Source: an uncultured Actinomyces sp. | Lineage (GTDB): Bacteria; Actinomycetota; Actinomycetes; Actinomycetales; Actinomycetaceae | Direction of reading: 5' to 3' | Assembly: GCA_938022345.1 (NCBI GenBank) | Contig: CALIEP010000274.1 | Coordinates: 1 to 18,105, forward strand | Length of the DNA: 18,105 nucleotides | Part shown: positions 1 through 6,701 of the stretch, piece by piece | Layout: every line of letters begins with the position of its first letter | How positions within the stretch are numbered: the first letter of the stretch is position 1 | Notes under the pieces: model-generated | Told to the model about the DNA's origin: nothing | Databases searched by the model: none | The model's input: the letters and a program-made list of their open reading frames with translations, nothing else | Translations under genes and position numbers: made by a program

Positions 1-53
1 AGCGCGCTTCGTTCGGGACGAAGAGGCCGTGGGTTCAAATCCCGCCACCCCGA
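1..53 (+). tRNA. tRNA-Pro (anticodon CGG), 5' end cut off by the window
   Basis: The visible part is the 3' two thirds of a tRNA. The anticodon stem CTTCG/CGAAG (7-11 and 19-23) encloses a seven-base loop TTCGGGA with anticodon CGG at 14-16, which reads the proline codon CCG. A T arm follows (29-33 paired with 41-45, loop TTCAAAT), then the acceptor 3' strand CACCCCG and discriminator A at 53. CCA is not encoded. The D arm and 5' acceptor strand lie upstream of the window. A perfect terminator hairpin follows directly, so this is probably the last gene of its transcript. Confidence 0.93.
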
Positions 54-60
54 CGTGATT

Positions 61-92
61 CCCGCAGCATCGTTTGGTGCTGCGGGTTTTTT
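61..92 (+). terminator. Rho-independent terminator of tRNA-Pro
   Basis: CCCGCAGCA (61-69) pairs perfectly with TGCTGCGGG (78-86) around an eight-base loop and is followed by six T residues (87-92). It starts 8 bases after the tRNA ends and is the only hairpin seen in the window with a classic T-tract. Confidence 0.93.
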
Positions 93-150
93 CTACCCGT
101 TACACAATCCCATCTTCCGCATCCTCCGCGCATCTGTTTGATACGGCTGA

Positions 151-156
151 TAGCGT
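151..156 (+). promoter_or_regulatory. Candidate -10 box for a leaderless amidotransferase transcript
   Basis: TAGCGT fits the actinobacterial TAnnnT -10 pattern. It is followed by exactly six bases and then the ATG at 163, with no Shine-Dalgarno sequence. This would place transcription start at the start codon. No convincing -35 is visible, so the call rests on the -10 and on the same spacing recurring elsewhere in the window. Confidence 0.4.
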
Positions 157-162
157 GACGTT

Positions 163-930
163 ATGAACGCTTCTCGACCCGCTTCTTCTCGCCCCTTCCT
201 GGTGGCCGTGTGCCGACCAGACGGTATCCTTGCGCGAGATGAACTGGCGTCGATGAAGGCAATCGGTCAGCTCAGTGACAGCGATCTTCACCCACTTCCG
301 TTAGTTGATGCCGCTTCACCGCACCCGGCCAGTGATATCGACTTGGACCAGTATTCGGGTGTCATCATTACCGGCTCTCCCTTCGGTTTCGAGCACCCTC
401 ATGAGCAGAAGACACCCGAGCACCTGCGCGTTGAAGAACGCATCGATGCCTTGACATCCATCCTCCTGGAACGCGATTTCCCGACTTTCGGCATCTGTTT
501 TGGCTTGCAATCCCTGGCTCGAGCCTCGGGAGCGCCCATCGTTGAGGGCTTCTCTGAAGATCTTCAGGCACCTGAAATTACCTTGACCGAGGCTGGACTT
601 ACCGACCCCCTGACCGGTCAGCTTCCGCCAAAATTCCACGCCTACACCGGTCACGCCGATGCAATTGGATCTATTCCTCAGGGAGCCGAACTTCTGGCGA
701 CCGGAACTCGCTGCCACGTCCAGATCCTCCGCTGGGGAAAGAACATCTACGGCACGCAATTTCACCCGGAAATTACGCGAGATGGCATGCATCTACGCAT
801 TGAGACCTATGGTGACACCTACTATCCTGCAGAAGAGAAACCCGCGGTAGTTGCGCGCTGCGACGCTGCGAATACTCAACCCGCACACGACCTATTGGCA
901 TCCTTTATCCACCGCTACCAACAAGCTTGA
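163..930 (+). CDS. Class-I glutamine amidotransferase-like protein (GMP synthase GATase type)
   Basis: A cytosolic single-domain protein of 255 aa with the class-I glutamine amidotransferase fold. The oxyanion-strand motif GVIITGSPFG is near residues 66-75. The nucleophile elbow GICFGLQ places the catalytic cysteine at Cys112, and FHPE places the histidine and glutamate at His201 and Glu203, so the Cys-His-Glu triad is intact. Such proteins hydrolyse glutamine or a gamma-glutamyl compound. No fused synthetase domain is present, so the acceptor is unknown. The ATG at 163 is chosen because a TAGCGT -10 lies six bases upstream, suggesting a leaderless start. It is followed after 12 nt by a gamma-glutamyl ligase gene, so the two probably act on the same gamma-glutamyl chemistry (inference). 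It could be a PuuD-like gamma-glutamyl hydrolase in function, but the sequence alone cannot show this. Confidence 0.88.
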   Translation: MNASRPASSRPFLVAVCRPDGILARDELASMKAIGQLSDSDLHPLPLVDAASPHPASDIDLDQYSGVIITGSPFGFEHPHEQKTPEHLRVEERIDALTSILLERDFPTFGICFGLQSLARASGAPIVEGFSEDLQAPEITLTEAGLTDPLTGQLPPKFHAYTGHADAIGSIPQGAELLATGTRCHVQILRWGKNIYGTQFHPEITRDGMHLRIETYGDTYYPAEEKPAVVARCDAANTQPAHDLLASFIHRYQQA

Positions 931-942
931 GCAAGGGGAGCT

Positions 943-2139
943 ATGGCCATCTCGTTCGCACAATCTGAACGTTCAACACTTGGTGTTGAGTGGGAACTCC
1001 AGCTCATCGATATCGACTCTGAGGACCTCCGCCAATGTGCGCAGGCAATCATCACTCAAGTCTGCGCGCAATATCCGGGGAATACGCTTGTTCACGGTGA
1101 AATGCTGCGCAATACAGTGGAGTTAGTTTCTCGCAAACAGACTCGTGTCCGCGACGCCATTGCCGATCTCAATGAGGGCTTAGAGATGCTTGAGCCGATC
1201 ACATCGGCACTTCGCGTCGACCTCACAAGCGCTGGATCTCACCCATTTGCCAACCCTGCACACCAGCGAGTTTCAGATTCGAAACGCTATGCCGAATTGG
1301 TTAATCGCACCCAGTTCTGGGGTCGCCAAATGCTGATTTTTGGCACGCATGTTCACGTTGGGATTGAGGAGCGCGCCAAAGTTCTTCCTCTTCTTGCCTT
1401 CCTCTCCACCCAGCTCGGGCGAATCCAAGCCCTGACGGCCTCGTCACCCTATTGGGCGGGAACGGATACGGGCTACTGCGACAATCGCGCGATGGTTTTC
1501 CAGCAGCTTCCCACGGCGGGTGTCCCCCAGTTGTTTACCCGCTGGGAGGAATTGGAACACTACACTCGCGACATGATGCACACCGGCATCATTTCGAATT
1601 TTGATGAGATCCGTTGGGATATTCGCCCCTCGCCCAGACTTGGCACGCTGGAGGTGCGCGTCTGCGATTCGTCCAGCAATGCAGCTGAAATTGGAGCAAT
1701 CGCCGCGCTTATTCACTGCTTGGTTGAATATGGTTCGCGTGCTCTTGATCGAGGCGAAGAGCTTCCAACCACCTCACCGTGGTTCTTGGCTGAGAACAAG
1801 TGGCGTGCCGCGCGTTACGGGATGGACGCGATTTTGATTGAAGACATTCACGGCAATGAGCGCCACATCGATGAGCTGCTGGATGAAATGATTGAAAAAC
1901 TGCGCCCTGTTGCTGAGGACCTTGATTGCGCAGAAGAGTTGGATTTCATTTCAACGATGCGCAGCATTGGTGTGGGTTATCAGCGTCAGAAGGCGGTTGC
2001 CGATGCCTGCGGCAGTCTCGAGGCCGTCGTTTCGCACCTGCGCGCCGAAACTCGCGCCGGCCGTCCGCTTGATCCTCGGGTGACTATCGAGGCATTTTCG
2101 GAAGGTGCGCACACACCTCGTTCGGGGAACCACAACTAG
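943..2139 (+). CDS. Glutamate-cysteine ligase family 2 protein (GCS2, carboxylate-amine ligase)
   Basis: This 398-aa protein belongs to the GCS2 (YbdK/EgtA-like) family of ATP-dependent ligases, which join the gamma-carboxyl of glutamate to an amine such as cysteine. Visible family marks are the N-terminal GVEWEL strand (residues 14-19, with metal-binding glutamates), GTHVHVG (134-140), and the RPSPRLGTLEVRVCD stretch near 228-242, the standard substrate/ATP-site signature. Length is normal for the family. The start is supported by a strong Shine-Dalgarno AAGGGGAG just upstream. It shares an operon with the class-I amidotransferase (12 nt gap). Actinobacteria usually make mycothiol rather than glutathione, so a role in ergothioneine-type synthesis, in gamma-glutamylcysteine, or in an unknown gamma-glutamyl compound is equally possible; I do not assign gshA or egtA. 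Transcription probably ends at the hairpin at 2223-2260. Confidence 0.9.
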   Translation: MAISFAQSERSTLGVEWELQLIDIDSEDLRQCAQAIITQVCAQYPGNTLVHGEMLRNTVELVSRKQTRVRDAIADLNEGLEMLEPITSALRVDLTSAGSHPFANPAHQRVSDSKRYAELVNRTQFWGRQMLIFGTHVHVGIEERAKVLPLLAFLSTQLGRIQALTASSPYWAGTDTGYCDNRAMVFQQLPTAGVPQLFTRWEELEHYTRDMMHTGIISNFDEIRWDIRPSPRLGTLEVRVCDSSSNAAEIGAIAALIHCLVEYGSRALDRGEELPTTSPWFLAENKWRAARYGMDAILIEDIHGNERHIDELLDEMIEKLRPVAEDLDCAEELDFISTMRSIGVGYQRQKAVADACGSLEAVVSHLRAETRAGRPLDPRVTIEAFSEGAHTPRSGNHN

Positions 2140-2222
2140 GAACGTCTTTGGCATTCCAGCGCTGCTGGGCATTCGAAAATTCTTGTGGGCGTGAAGCCTA
2201 CTGCACCACGCCAGACATACCG

Positions 2223-2260
2223 GTGGGGCGACGCATGCGATAGTCGCTGCGTCGCCCCAC
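2223..2260. terminator. Hairpin terminator between convergent genes
   Basis: GTGGGGCGACGCA (2223-2235) and TGCGTCGCCCCAC (2248-2260) form a perfect 13-bp stem. The 12-base loop itself contains a GCGA/TCGC pairing. It sits between the plus-strand GCS2 gene (ends 2139) and the minus-strand symporter gene (ends 2333), so it can serve both. Neither side has a run of T, so it is a U-less hairpin of the kind reported in actinobacteria rather than a textbook terminator. Confidence 0.7.
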
Positions 2261-2332
2261 AAGTTTCAGGCCGGTACTATACCGATGCGAAAGTTAGACT
2301 CTGTCGCTATCGGGTTTTCCCTCGGCGCTCGT

Positions 2333-3325
2333 TCAGCCCTGCTTGCCGAAACGGCGGAAGAACATGGCTAAGAGTGCACCAGAGAGGTTGTGCCACACCG
2401 AGAAGACTGCGCCGGGAAGCGCGGCCTCGGGGCTGAAGTACTTCGTTGCCAAACCGGCTGCCAGACCCGAGTTCTGCATACCAACTTCGATTGCGGTCGT
2501 ACGGGCTGCACGGTAATCGCCGCCCGAGATACGGCCTGCGAAGTATCCGAAGAAGTAGCCGAGCAGGTTGTGGAGGATGACCACGATAAAGACGATGAGC
2601 GCGGATTTCATGATCGTGTCGGCGGACTTACCAACGACTGCTGCCAGCACGTAGGAGATGCCAAGGACGGAAATCCAGGGAAGAGCCGGGAGGATCTTTT
2701 CAACATAGCGGCCAGCAAGCATACGGACGACGATACCTGCGATGACCGGGATCAGAACGATCTGAACAATTGCGAGCGCCATGCTCTTTGCATTAACGGG
2801 CATGTACTGACCGGCCAGCCACTTGGTGAGCAGGGGAGTCATGAAGGGTGCCAGAAGAGTGGAAATCGATGTCATGGTCACCGAGAGCGCAACGTCACCC
2901 TTTGCCAGGTAGGAGATGACATTCGAGGCGGTTCCGCCCGGGGCGCAACCGACCAGGATGACGCCGGCTGCAATTGCCGGGTCGAGGTGGAGCAGCTTGG
3001 CCAGGAGGAAGGCAACTCCAGGCATAATGACGTACTGTGCGATAACACCGACGATGACGGGCAAGGGGCGCTTCACGACAAGAGCAAAGTCAGGAAGAGT
3101 CAAGGTCAAGCCCATGCCGAACATAATGATGCCCAGGCCAATATTCACACCCGAGGCAAGCTTTGCTGCATGGGTCGGGAAAATCAGACCAAGAGCGAAT
3201 GCTGCGATAATAATGAGTGGGAATACGGTGACCGCGATGCGTGCAGAGCGGTCTTCCTGAGAGAGCTCGGGCTTTGAAGCAACCGAGGACGGAGCATGTT
3301 CTTCGCGTGTATCGTTTGTTGACAT
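2333..3325 (-). CDS. Bile acid:sodium symporter family transporter (BASS/SBF)
   Basis: A 330-aa integral membrane protein with a polar 30-residue cytoplasmic N-terminus followed by about nine to ten hydrophobic segments. Two sequence blocks identify the BASS/SBF fold. The first is GCAPGGTASNV (126-136) with the continuing crossover segment to about 160. The second is EVGMQNSGLA (280-289), which in characterised members holds sodium-binding residues. The family takes up organic anions with sodium; bacterial members move bile acids, pantoate or other carboxylates, and the substrate cannot be read from this sequence. The gene is monocistronic: divergent from the YwiC-like gene and convergent with the GCS2 gene across a hairpin. 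The ATG at 3325 has no clear Shine-Dalgarno; a weak -10-like AATAGT lies 7 nt upstream, so it may be leaderless. Confidence 0.92.
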   Translation of the reverse strand: MSTNDTREEHAPSSVASKPELSQEDRSARIAVTVFPLIIIAAFALGLIFPTHAAKLASGVNIGLGIIMFGMGLTLTLPDFALVVKRPLPVIVGVIAQYVIMPGVAFLLAKLLHLDPAIAAGVILVGCAPGGTASNVISYLAKGDVALSVTMTSISTLLAPFMTPLLTKWLAGQYMPVNAKSMALAIVQIVLIPVIAGIVVRMLAGRYVEKILPALPWISVLGISYVLAAVVGKSADTIMKSALIVFIVVILHNLLGYFFGYFAGRISGGDYRAARTTAIEVGMQNSGLAAGLATKYFSPEAALPGAVFSVWHNLSGALLAMFFRRFGKQG

Positions 3326-3418
3326 ACCTATAACTATTGCTCTGTTGGCCCACTTCAGAAAAAGTATGTCTCAATGAATGGGATGTCGGTGAGCGCCGGC
3401 ACAGAATTTGCGCTTTTC

Positions 3419-3437
3419 TTAGGTTTGCCTTAGTGAA
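3419..3437 (+). promoter_or_regulatory. Candidate DtxR/IdeR-type iron (metal) operator
   Basis: The 19 bases TTAGGTTTGCCTTAGTGAA match the known DtxR/IdeR consensus TWAGGTWAGSCTWACCTWA at 15 of 19 positions by my hand count. The left half-site is essentially perfect and the right half is degraded. The site overlaps the -35 element of the promoter for the YwiC-like gene, the position expected for repression by an iron-loaded regulator. It lies in the divergent intergenic region but is about 95 bases from the symporter start, so control of that gene is less likely. Confidence 0.5.
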
Positions 3438-3452
3438 TAGGGGCACTACACT
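3425..3452 (+). promoter_or_regulatory. Candidate promoter of the YwiC-like gene
   Basis: TTGCCT (3425-3430) and TACACT (3447-3452) are spaced by 16 bases and fit the actinobacterial TTGnnn/TAnnnT pattern. Transcription would start at about 3459-3460, exactly at an in-frame ATG. The -35 lies inside the DtxR-like box. Confidence 0.5.
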
Positions 3453-3480
3453 GTTGCCCATGGTTCAAAGAGGATCACGG

Positions 3481-4257
3481 ATGCGCTCACTTATTCGCCG
3501 CGGATGGCTCTCAAACGAGCACGGCGCATGGGTAATGACCGCCCTTCCCATCGCTGTCGGAATCTGCACCCTGAAACCTCAGCCCATTCAGTTCCTTTTA
3601 CTTGCCGCATGGACAGCGGCCTACTGCAGCTATCACGCACTCACCCTGTTCATGGCGGCTGCACCTAAACGTCGCAAAACCTACCTACCGGCGATGGCGA
3701 CCTGGGCAGCAATCGCTGCCGTATGCGGGGTCCCGGTCATCATTCTTCACCCGCGTCCTGTCGCGCGAATCCTGATCCCCGTAACAATCTTCTGCGCAAT
3801 TGCGACATTCGAGGCCTGGAGAAAGCGCCGACGCTCACTCCCCTCACACATTGCCAGCGTTCTGGCCAGTTCATGCACCTATCCGCTGTCAGTGTGGGTT
3901 GTTGCTGAAGACTACTCACCACTCAAACTCTGGTGTGCGGCGGCGGCAATTGCGGCATATATGCTGGGTGCCACTCTCTACGTCAGATCGTTAATCCGAG
4001 GCGCCGGAGACACACGGATGTTCGTCGTCAGTATTGCCTGGCACCTAGCGACACTCGTGGCAGGCCTTGTCGGCGTTGTGACCCACGTGGTTCCGCTCTG
4101 GTCGTTGATCGCTTTTACTCTGCTTTCTGCGCGAGCGATCATTGTTCCCGCATTACAAAATTCCTCGCGGATCAAGCTTCGCCCCGCGGTCATTGGGATC
4201 GGCGAATATCTGGCCTGCGTCTTGATGTTTAGCGCAGTTATGGCGATCGTCGCATAG
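3481..4257 (+). CDS. YwiC-like integral membrane protein
   Basis: This 258-aa protein carries the hallmark of the YwiC-like family (PF14256): a short basic N-terminus followed by a NEHGAW motif (residues 12-17) at the mouth of the first membrane helix. About seven to eight hydrophobic segments follow, with basic cytoplasmic loops such as KRRK and RKRRR. The family's function is not established; the Bacillus member lies near nitrate-respiration genes. The start at 3481 is chosen because AAAGAGGA lies six bases upstream. An in-frame ATG at 3460 sits exactly where the predicted promoter would start transcription, so a leaderless form seven residues longer is also plausible. The DtxR-like box at the promoter suggests expression under iron or manganese limitation (inference). 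Confidence 0.85.
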   Translation: MRSLIRRGWLSNEHGAWVMTALPIAVGICTLKPQPIQFLLLAAWTAAYCSYHALTLFMAAAPKRRKTYLPAMATWAAIAAVCGVPVIILHPRPVARILIPVTIFCAIATFEAWRKRRRSLPSHIASVLASSCTYPLSVWVVAEDYSPLKLWCAAAAIAAYMLGATLYVRSLIRGAGDTRMFVVSIAWHLATLVAGLVGVVTHVVPLWSLIAFTLLSARAIIVPALQNSSRIKLRPAVIGIGEYLACVLMFSAVMAIVA

Positions 4258-4277
4258 TTCTTTGCTCAGCGATAGGC

Positions 4278-4283
4278 GATAAT
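4278..4283 (+). promoter_or_regulatory. Candidate -10 box for the holin-like gene (leaderless)
   Basis: GATAAT matches the -10 consensus at five of six bases and is followed by seven bases and then the ATG at 4291, with no Shine-Dalgarno. This would make a leaderless transcript starting about at the ATG. No clear -35 is visible. Confidence 0.5.
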
Positions 4284-4290
4284 TAAGCGC

Positions 4291-4674
4291 ATGAACTTTA
4301 TTCTGCGTCTTATCGGAACGGGCTTGGGACTGTGGGTCTCAGCCAAACTTGTTCCTGGAATCGTCATCGCACAGGGCACAACCCTGACTGAAACAGTCAT
4401 CATGCTGGGCCTGATCGCCTTGGTCTTCACCATTGTGAATTCGATTGTGCGCCCCTTGGTTTCAATCCTTGCCTTCCCCCTGTATATCCTCACTTTCGGA
4501 CTCTTTGCTCTGGTGACTAATGGCATCGGTTTCATGGTGGCAAGCGGAGTTGCCCACTCTTTGGGTCTTCCTTTCTCTGTCTCTGGGATTGGGGCGGCAA
4601 TTATCGGCGCGATTATCACCGCCGTTGTCTCTTCCCTGTTCGTAGGCCTGACCGGAGCGTCCAAGAAGGACTGA
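4291..4674 (+). CDS. Phage holin family 4 (YvlD-like) membrane protein
   Basis: A 127-aa, almost wholly hydrophobic protein with four predicted transmembrane helices (about residues 2-22, 33-52, 58-82 and 95-120) and a short basic C-terminal tail. The segments around VNSIVRPLVSILAFPLYILT and LFALVTNGIGFMVAS are typical of PF04020, the 'mycobacterial 4 TMS phage holin' or YvlD family. Despite the name these are ordinary chromosomal proteins, and nothing here points to a prophage. The Bacillus relative is in an envelope-stress operon, but no such partners are present. The gene follows the YwiC-like gene by 33 nt but has its own -10 directly before the ATG. It ends 19 nt from the convergent hydrolase gene. 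Confidence 0.88.
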   Translation: MNFILRLIGTGLGLWVSAKLVPGIVIAQGTTLTETVIMLGLIALVFTIVNSIVRPLVSILAFPLYILTFGLFALVTNGIGFMVASGVAHSLGLPFSVSGIGAAIIGAIITAVVSSLFVGLTGASKKD

Positions 4675-4693
4675 TCCTTCCCGCTCTCACACA

Positions 4694-6325
4694 TCACGTC
4701 ACTCGGCGGGTATCAAAGATATAGGAGCGCGTCTGCGTCCTATCGGTGATACCTAGCCGAGTTCTTCTTTGTTCTTCCCAACGAAGTACTTCCCCAATAT
4801 TGGGATTCTGTTGCGGATTCACCTGCTCGCATTCGCGGATCGCCTGCGTGTAGGTTCCAATGTCGTGTGCAGCAATGGGATTGTCACTGCCCTGCTTCAC
4901 ATCCAGGTGTTCGCTATCAAAATGCAAGGTGAGCGCATTTCCTCGATTCGTATTCGCCGCACCATCAAGGGCAGGAACGATATCGCGTGTATTTTCCATA
5001 TTGAGCATGGGAACACCAGGATCTGGGTGAAAACCTGCGACGGGCGATCCCGCTGTGAGAACCGAGGCCACGCTGTAGCGTGCGCGAATATCACTTTCGG
5101 AAGCCAGCTGAGCAGCGATGATTCCACCTTGCGAATGACCAATGAACTCAACGGGTTCATCACTGCGGATTCCGGCCATATCCATGGCAGTTTTCACCGA
5201 ACGAAGCTGATCTGAGTCAGATTGACCAACTGCCTGAAGGTTCGTCAGCATGTCCTGGGGATTGTCCTCACCCGGTCCCCACTTCTGCGTTCCTCGGATC
5301 ATGACGGACCATGAACGGTGCTCCTGGCCCTGCTCGTCTCTAGTGACATGCTCAAGGATCTCGATCTGACCTTCATCCGCGCTTGAGCGCAGTTCTCCAA
5401 TCCTTTCAAGGGCTGACGATGCCTGAAGCGGCGTGCTGACACGAGGTGGAGCTCCGCCATTACTCCCTTGCGTGACTCCCAAGGCTGCCTGCTGGAGCGT
5501 CGGAGCATGTTTGGGGTAGGCGATAACGCTATGAGCCGCATAGAGAGCGACACCGAAAGGCCCGCAGTATGTGCGTACTTTCCCGCCATCAGCAACACCT
5601 TCCAATACCCGAGTACTCAACGGAGTCCTTCCGCCCGGAGTGGTTGGAAGTGTCTGGGCTGAGACCCGCACCCCACTGTGTCGGCCAAACATTAACCAGC
5701 CCATGGCCGCATAGAAAGTTGATGCTTGGGCAGCGGCATCGCGCGTCACTTCTGCGTTCTCATGCGAATTCGTGCCGCTCAGCATTCTGGCCACTTCACC
5801 AACGTCATACTGGGTCCGGATACCCAACTCTGCATCTTTTGGTTGATGGACAAAGGAATAGCCGTGGGCTGCAATAATCGCCCCTCCATGAACCAAACCA
5901 ACAGGAGCCATGAGAAAGGGAAGGTTTGGATTCAGGTACTTTCCAAAACCTCCAATCTTTTGCGAGAGCACCAAGCCACCGCCCCAGATATTTACTCCCA
6001 AACCGCCGTCTAAGCGGGCACAGGTGCGCTGGTAGGCTCGGACATCGGCCTCGGCACCAGAGTGGATCCGCGCAACATAGGCAAGCTTTTTCGCGCAACT
6101 ATCCATCCGCTCACTGAGGTGCGCGCCAAGTGAGTAAAAGTGGTCGGCCGCCTCCCCGCACTTGTGAATCCTCAAGTCTTGGATCATTCCAGCGAGCATA
6201 TCCAGCTGCTCATCACAGGCATCTTTGATTTTCCTCATTGAGAGGACATCATCCACCAGTGCTTCAGTATCGATGCTCGTCTGCGAAGAAGAGACAAGCA
6301 TCCACGACACGGATTCATCGCTCAT
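4694..6325 (-). CDS. Alpha/beta-hydrolase (serine esterase/lipase-like) with WXG-like N-terminal helical domain
   Basis: A 543-aa protein. The C-terminal half has a serine alpha/beta-hydrolase core: an RGTQ oxyanion-region motif near residue 344, the nucleophile elbow GHSQG with Ser398, a candidate acid Asp448 in RDIVPALDG, and a candidate His487 in AAHDIGTY. The first 100 residues are polar and helical without a signal peptide. They resemble a WXG100 hairpin in which the turn reads KCGEAADHFY (from residue 55), with the tryptophan replaced. A Gly-rich hydrophobic middle region follows. The start is fixed by GGAGGG eight bases upstream and an ATGA overlap with the WXG100-like gene before it, so the two are co-translated. 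This is the architecture of a type VII-secreted enzyme with its small partner (inference). The substrate is unknown. A second hydrolase at 8768-10165 is a clear paralogue in the catalytic half. Confidence 0.82.
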   Translation of the reverse strand: MSDESVSWMLVSSSQTSIDTEALVDDVLSMRKIKDACDEQLDMLAGMIQDLRIHKCGEAADHFYSLGAHLSERMDSCAKKLAYVARIHSGAEADVRAYQRTCARLDGGLGVNIWGGGLVLSQKIGGFGKYLNPNLPFLMAPVGLVHGGAIIAAHGYSFVHQPKDAELGIRTQYDVGEVARMLSGTNSHENAEVTRDAAAQASTFYAAMGWLMFGRHSGVRVSAQTLPTTPGGRTPLSTRVLEGVADGGKVRTYCGPFGVALYAAHSVIAYPKHAPTLQQAALGVTQGSNGGAPPRVSTPLQASSALERIGELRSSADEGQIEILEHVTRDEQGQEHRSWSVMIRGTQKWGPGEDNPQDMLTNLQAVGQSDSDQLRSVKTAMDMAGIRSDEPVEFIGHSQGGIIAAQLASESDIRARYSVASVLTAGSPVAGFHPDPGVPMLNMENTRDIVPALDGAANTNRGNALTLHFDSEHLDVKQGSDNPIAAHDIGTYTQAIRECEQVNPQQNPNIGEVLRWEEQRRTRLGITDRTQTRSYIFDTRRVT

Positions 6326-6615
6326 GACTGTCCCTCCAGACTTGCCATTTCTAATTGCGCGAGTTCTTTCAGCTGCGATGCGAGTGCGGACCAAGAATTT
6401 GATCCCTTCGTAATTTGCTCAATCTCTGCGCGCGCAGCTTCACTTCCGTTTCCAGTCCATGACGACAGAGAAAATTCATTCATTGTTGCGGCAATATCCG
6501 CACAATTGTCTGCGATTACCTGAAGTGACTGACATACCGTAAACATCCACATACGTGTCAGAGTATGAAGAGGCTCTTCTCGCTTTAGACGCATCAGAAT
6601 TTCTGTGGAAAACAC
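6322..6615 (-). CDS. WXG100-like small protein (possible Esx-type partner)
   Basis: A protein of up to 97 aa, probably a two-helix hairpin. The centre reads LSSWTGNGSEAARAEIEQI, with Trp53-Thr-Gly as the WxG turn followed by the Ala-rich start of helix two, as in WXG100 proteins. Length and turn position fit the family. No signal peptide and no cysteine pair are seen. Its stop overlaps the start of the downstream hydrolase (ATGA), so the two products are likely made in equal amounts and may bind each other, as EsxA/EsxB-type pairs do (family knowledge; the pairing here is inference). The start is uncertain: GTG at 6615 has only a weak GGG upstream, and in-frame ATGs occur at 6594, 6552 and 6546. 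No secretion ATPase gene is in the window. Confidence 0.7.
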   Translation of the reverse strand: MFSTEILMRLKREEPLHTLTRMWMFTVCQSLQVIADNCADIAATMNEFSLSSWTGNGSEAARAEIEQITKGSNSWSALASQLKELAQLEMASLEGQS

Positions 6616-6666
6616 CGATAACCCGTCACGACTGTGTGTGAATACAAGGTTTCAAAACGTGGTCCC

Positions 6667-6695
6667 GTGGCAGCGAGCTCTCGGTCTGAGATGAT
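6667..6695 (+). promoter_or_regulatory. Candidate purB promoter (leaderless)
   Basis: GTGGCA (6667-6672) and GATGAT (6690-6695) are 17 bases apart and each match the sigma-70 consensus at four of six positions. Six bases separate the -10 from the ATG at 6702, the same arrangement as at other starts in this window. It is a moderate match only. Confidence 0.4.
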
Positions 6696-6701
6696 TAAGA
6701 C

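Noticed and set aside
1..162. tRNA-Pro as an integration site for a mobile element
   Set aside because: The downstream genes are ordinary metabolic genes and I found no integrase and no repeat of the tRNA 3' end elsewhere in the window.
316..792. 158-codon minus-strand open frame inside the amidotransferase gene
   Set aside because: The opposite strand has an intact catalytic triad and family length; the minus-strand product shows no family features.
2390..3277. Long plus-strand open frame (295 codons) opposite the symporter gene
   Set aside because: It is antisense to a clear membrane transporter, and its product is a low-complexity, Cys/Asp/Gly-rich string without motifs or a Shine-Dalgarno; this is a by-product of the codon use of the real gene.
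3740..4232. Several overlapping 60-100-codon frames within the YwiC-like gene
   Set aside because: They are alternative-frame shadows of a hydrophobic, high-GC gene and have no start signals or family features.
4291..4674. Prophage remnant because of a 'phage holin' family match
   Set aside because: The YvlD/holin IV family is widespread in chromosomes and no other phage gene, integrase or attachment repeat is nearby.
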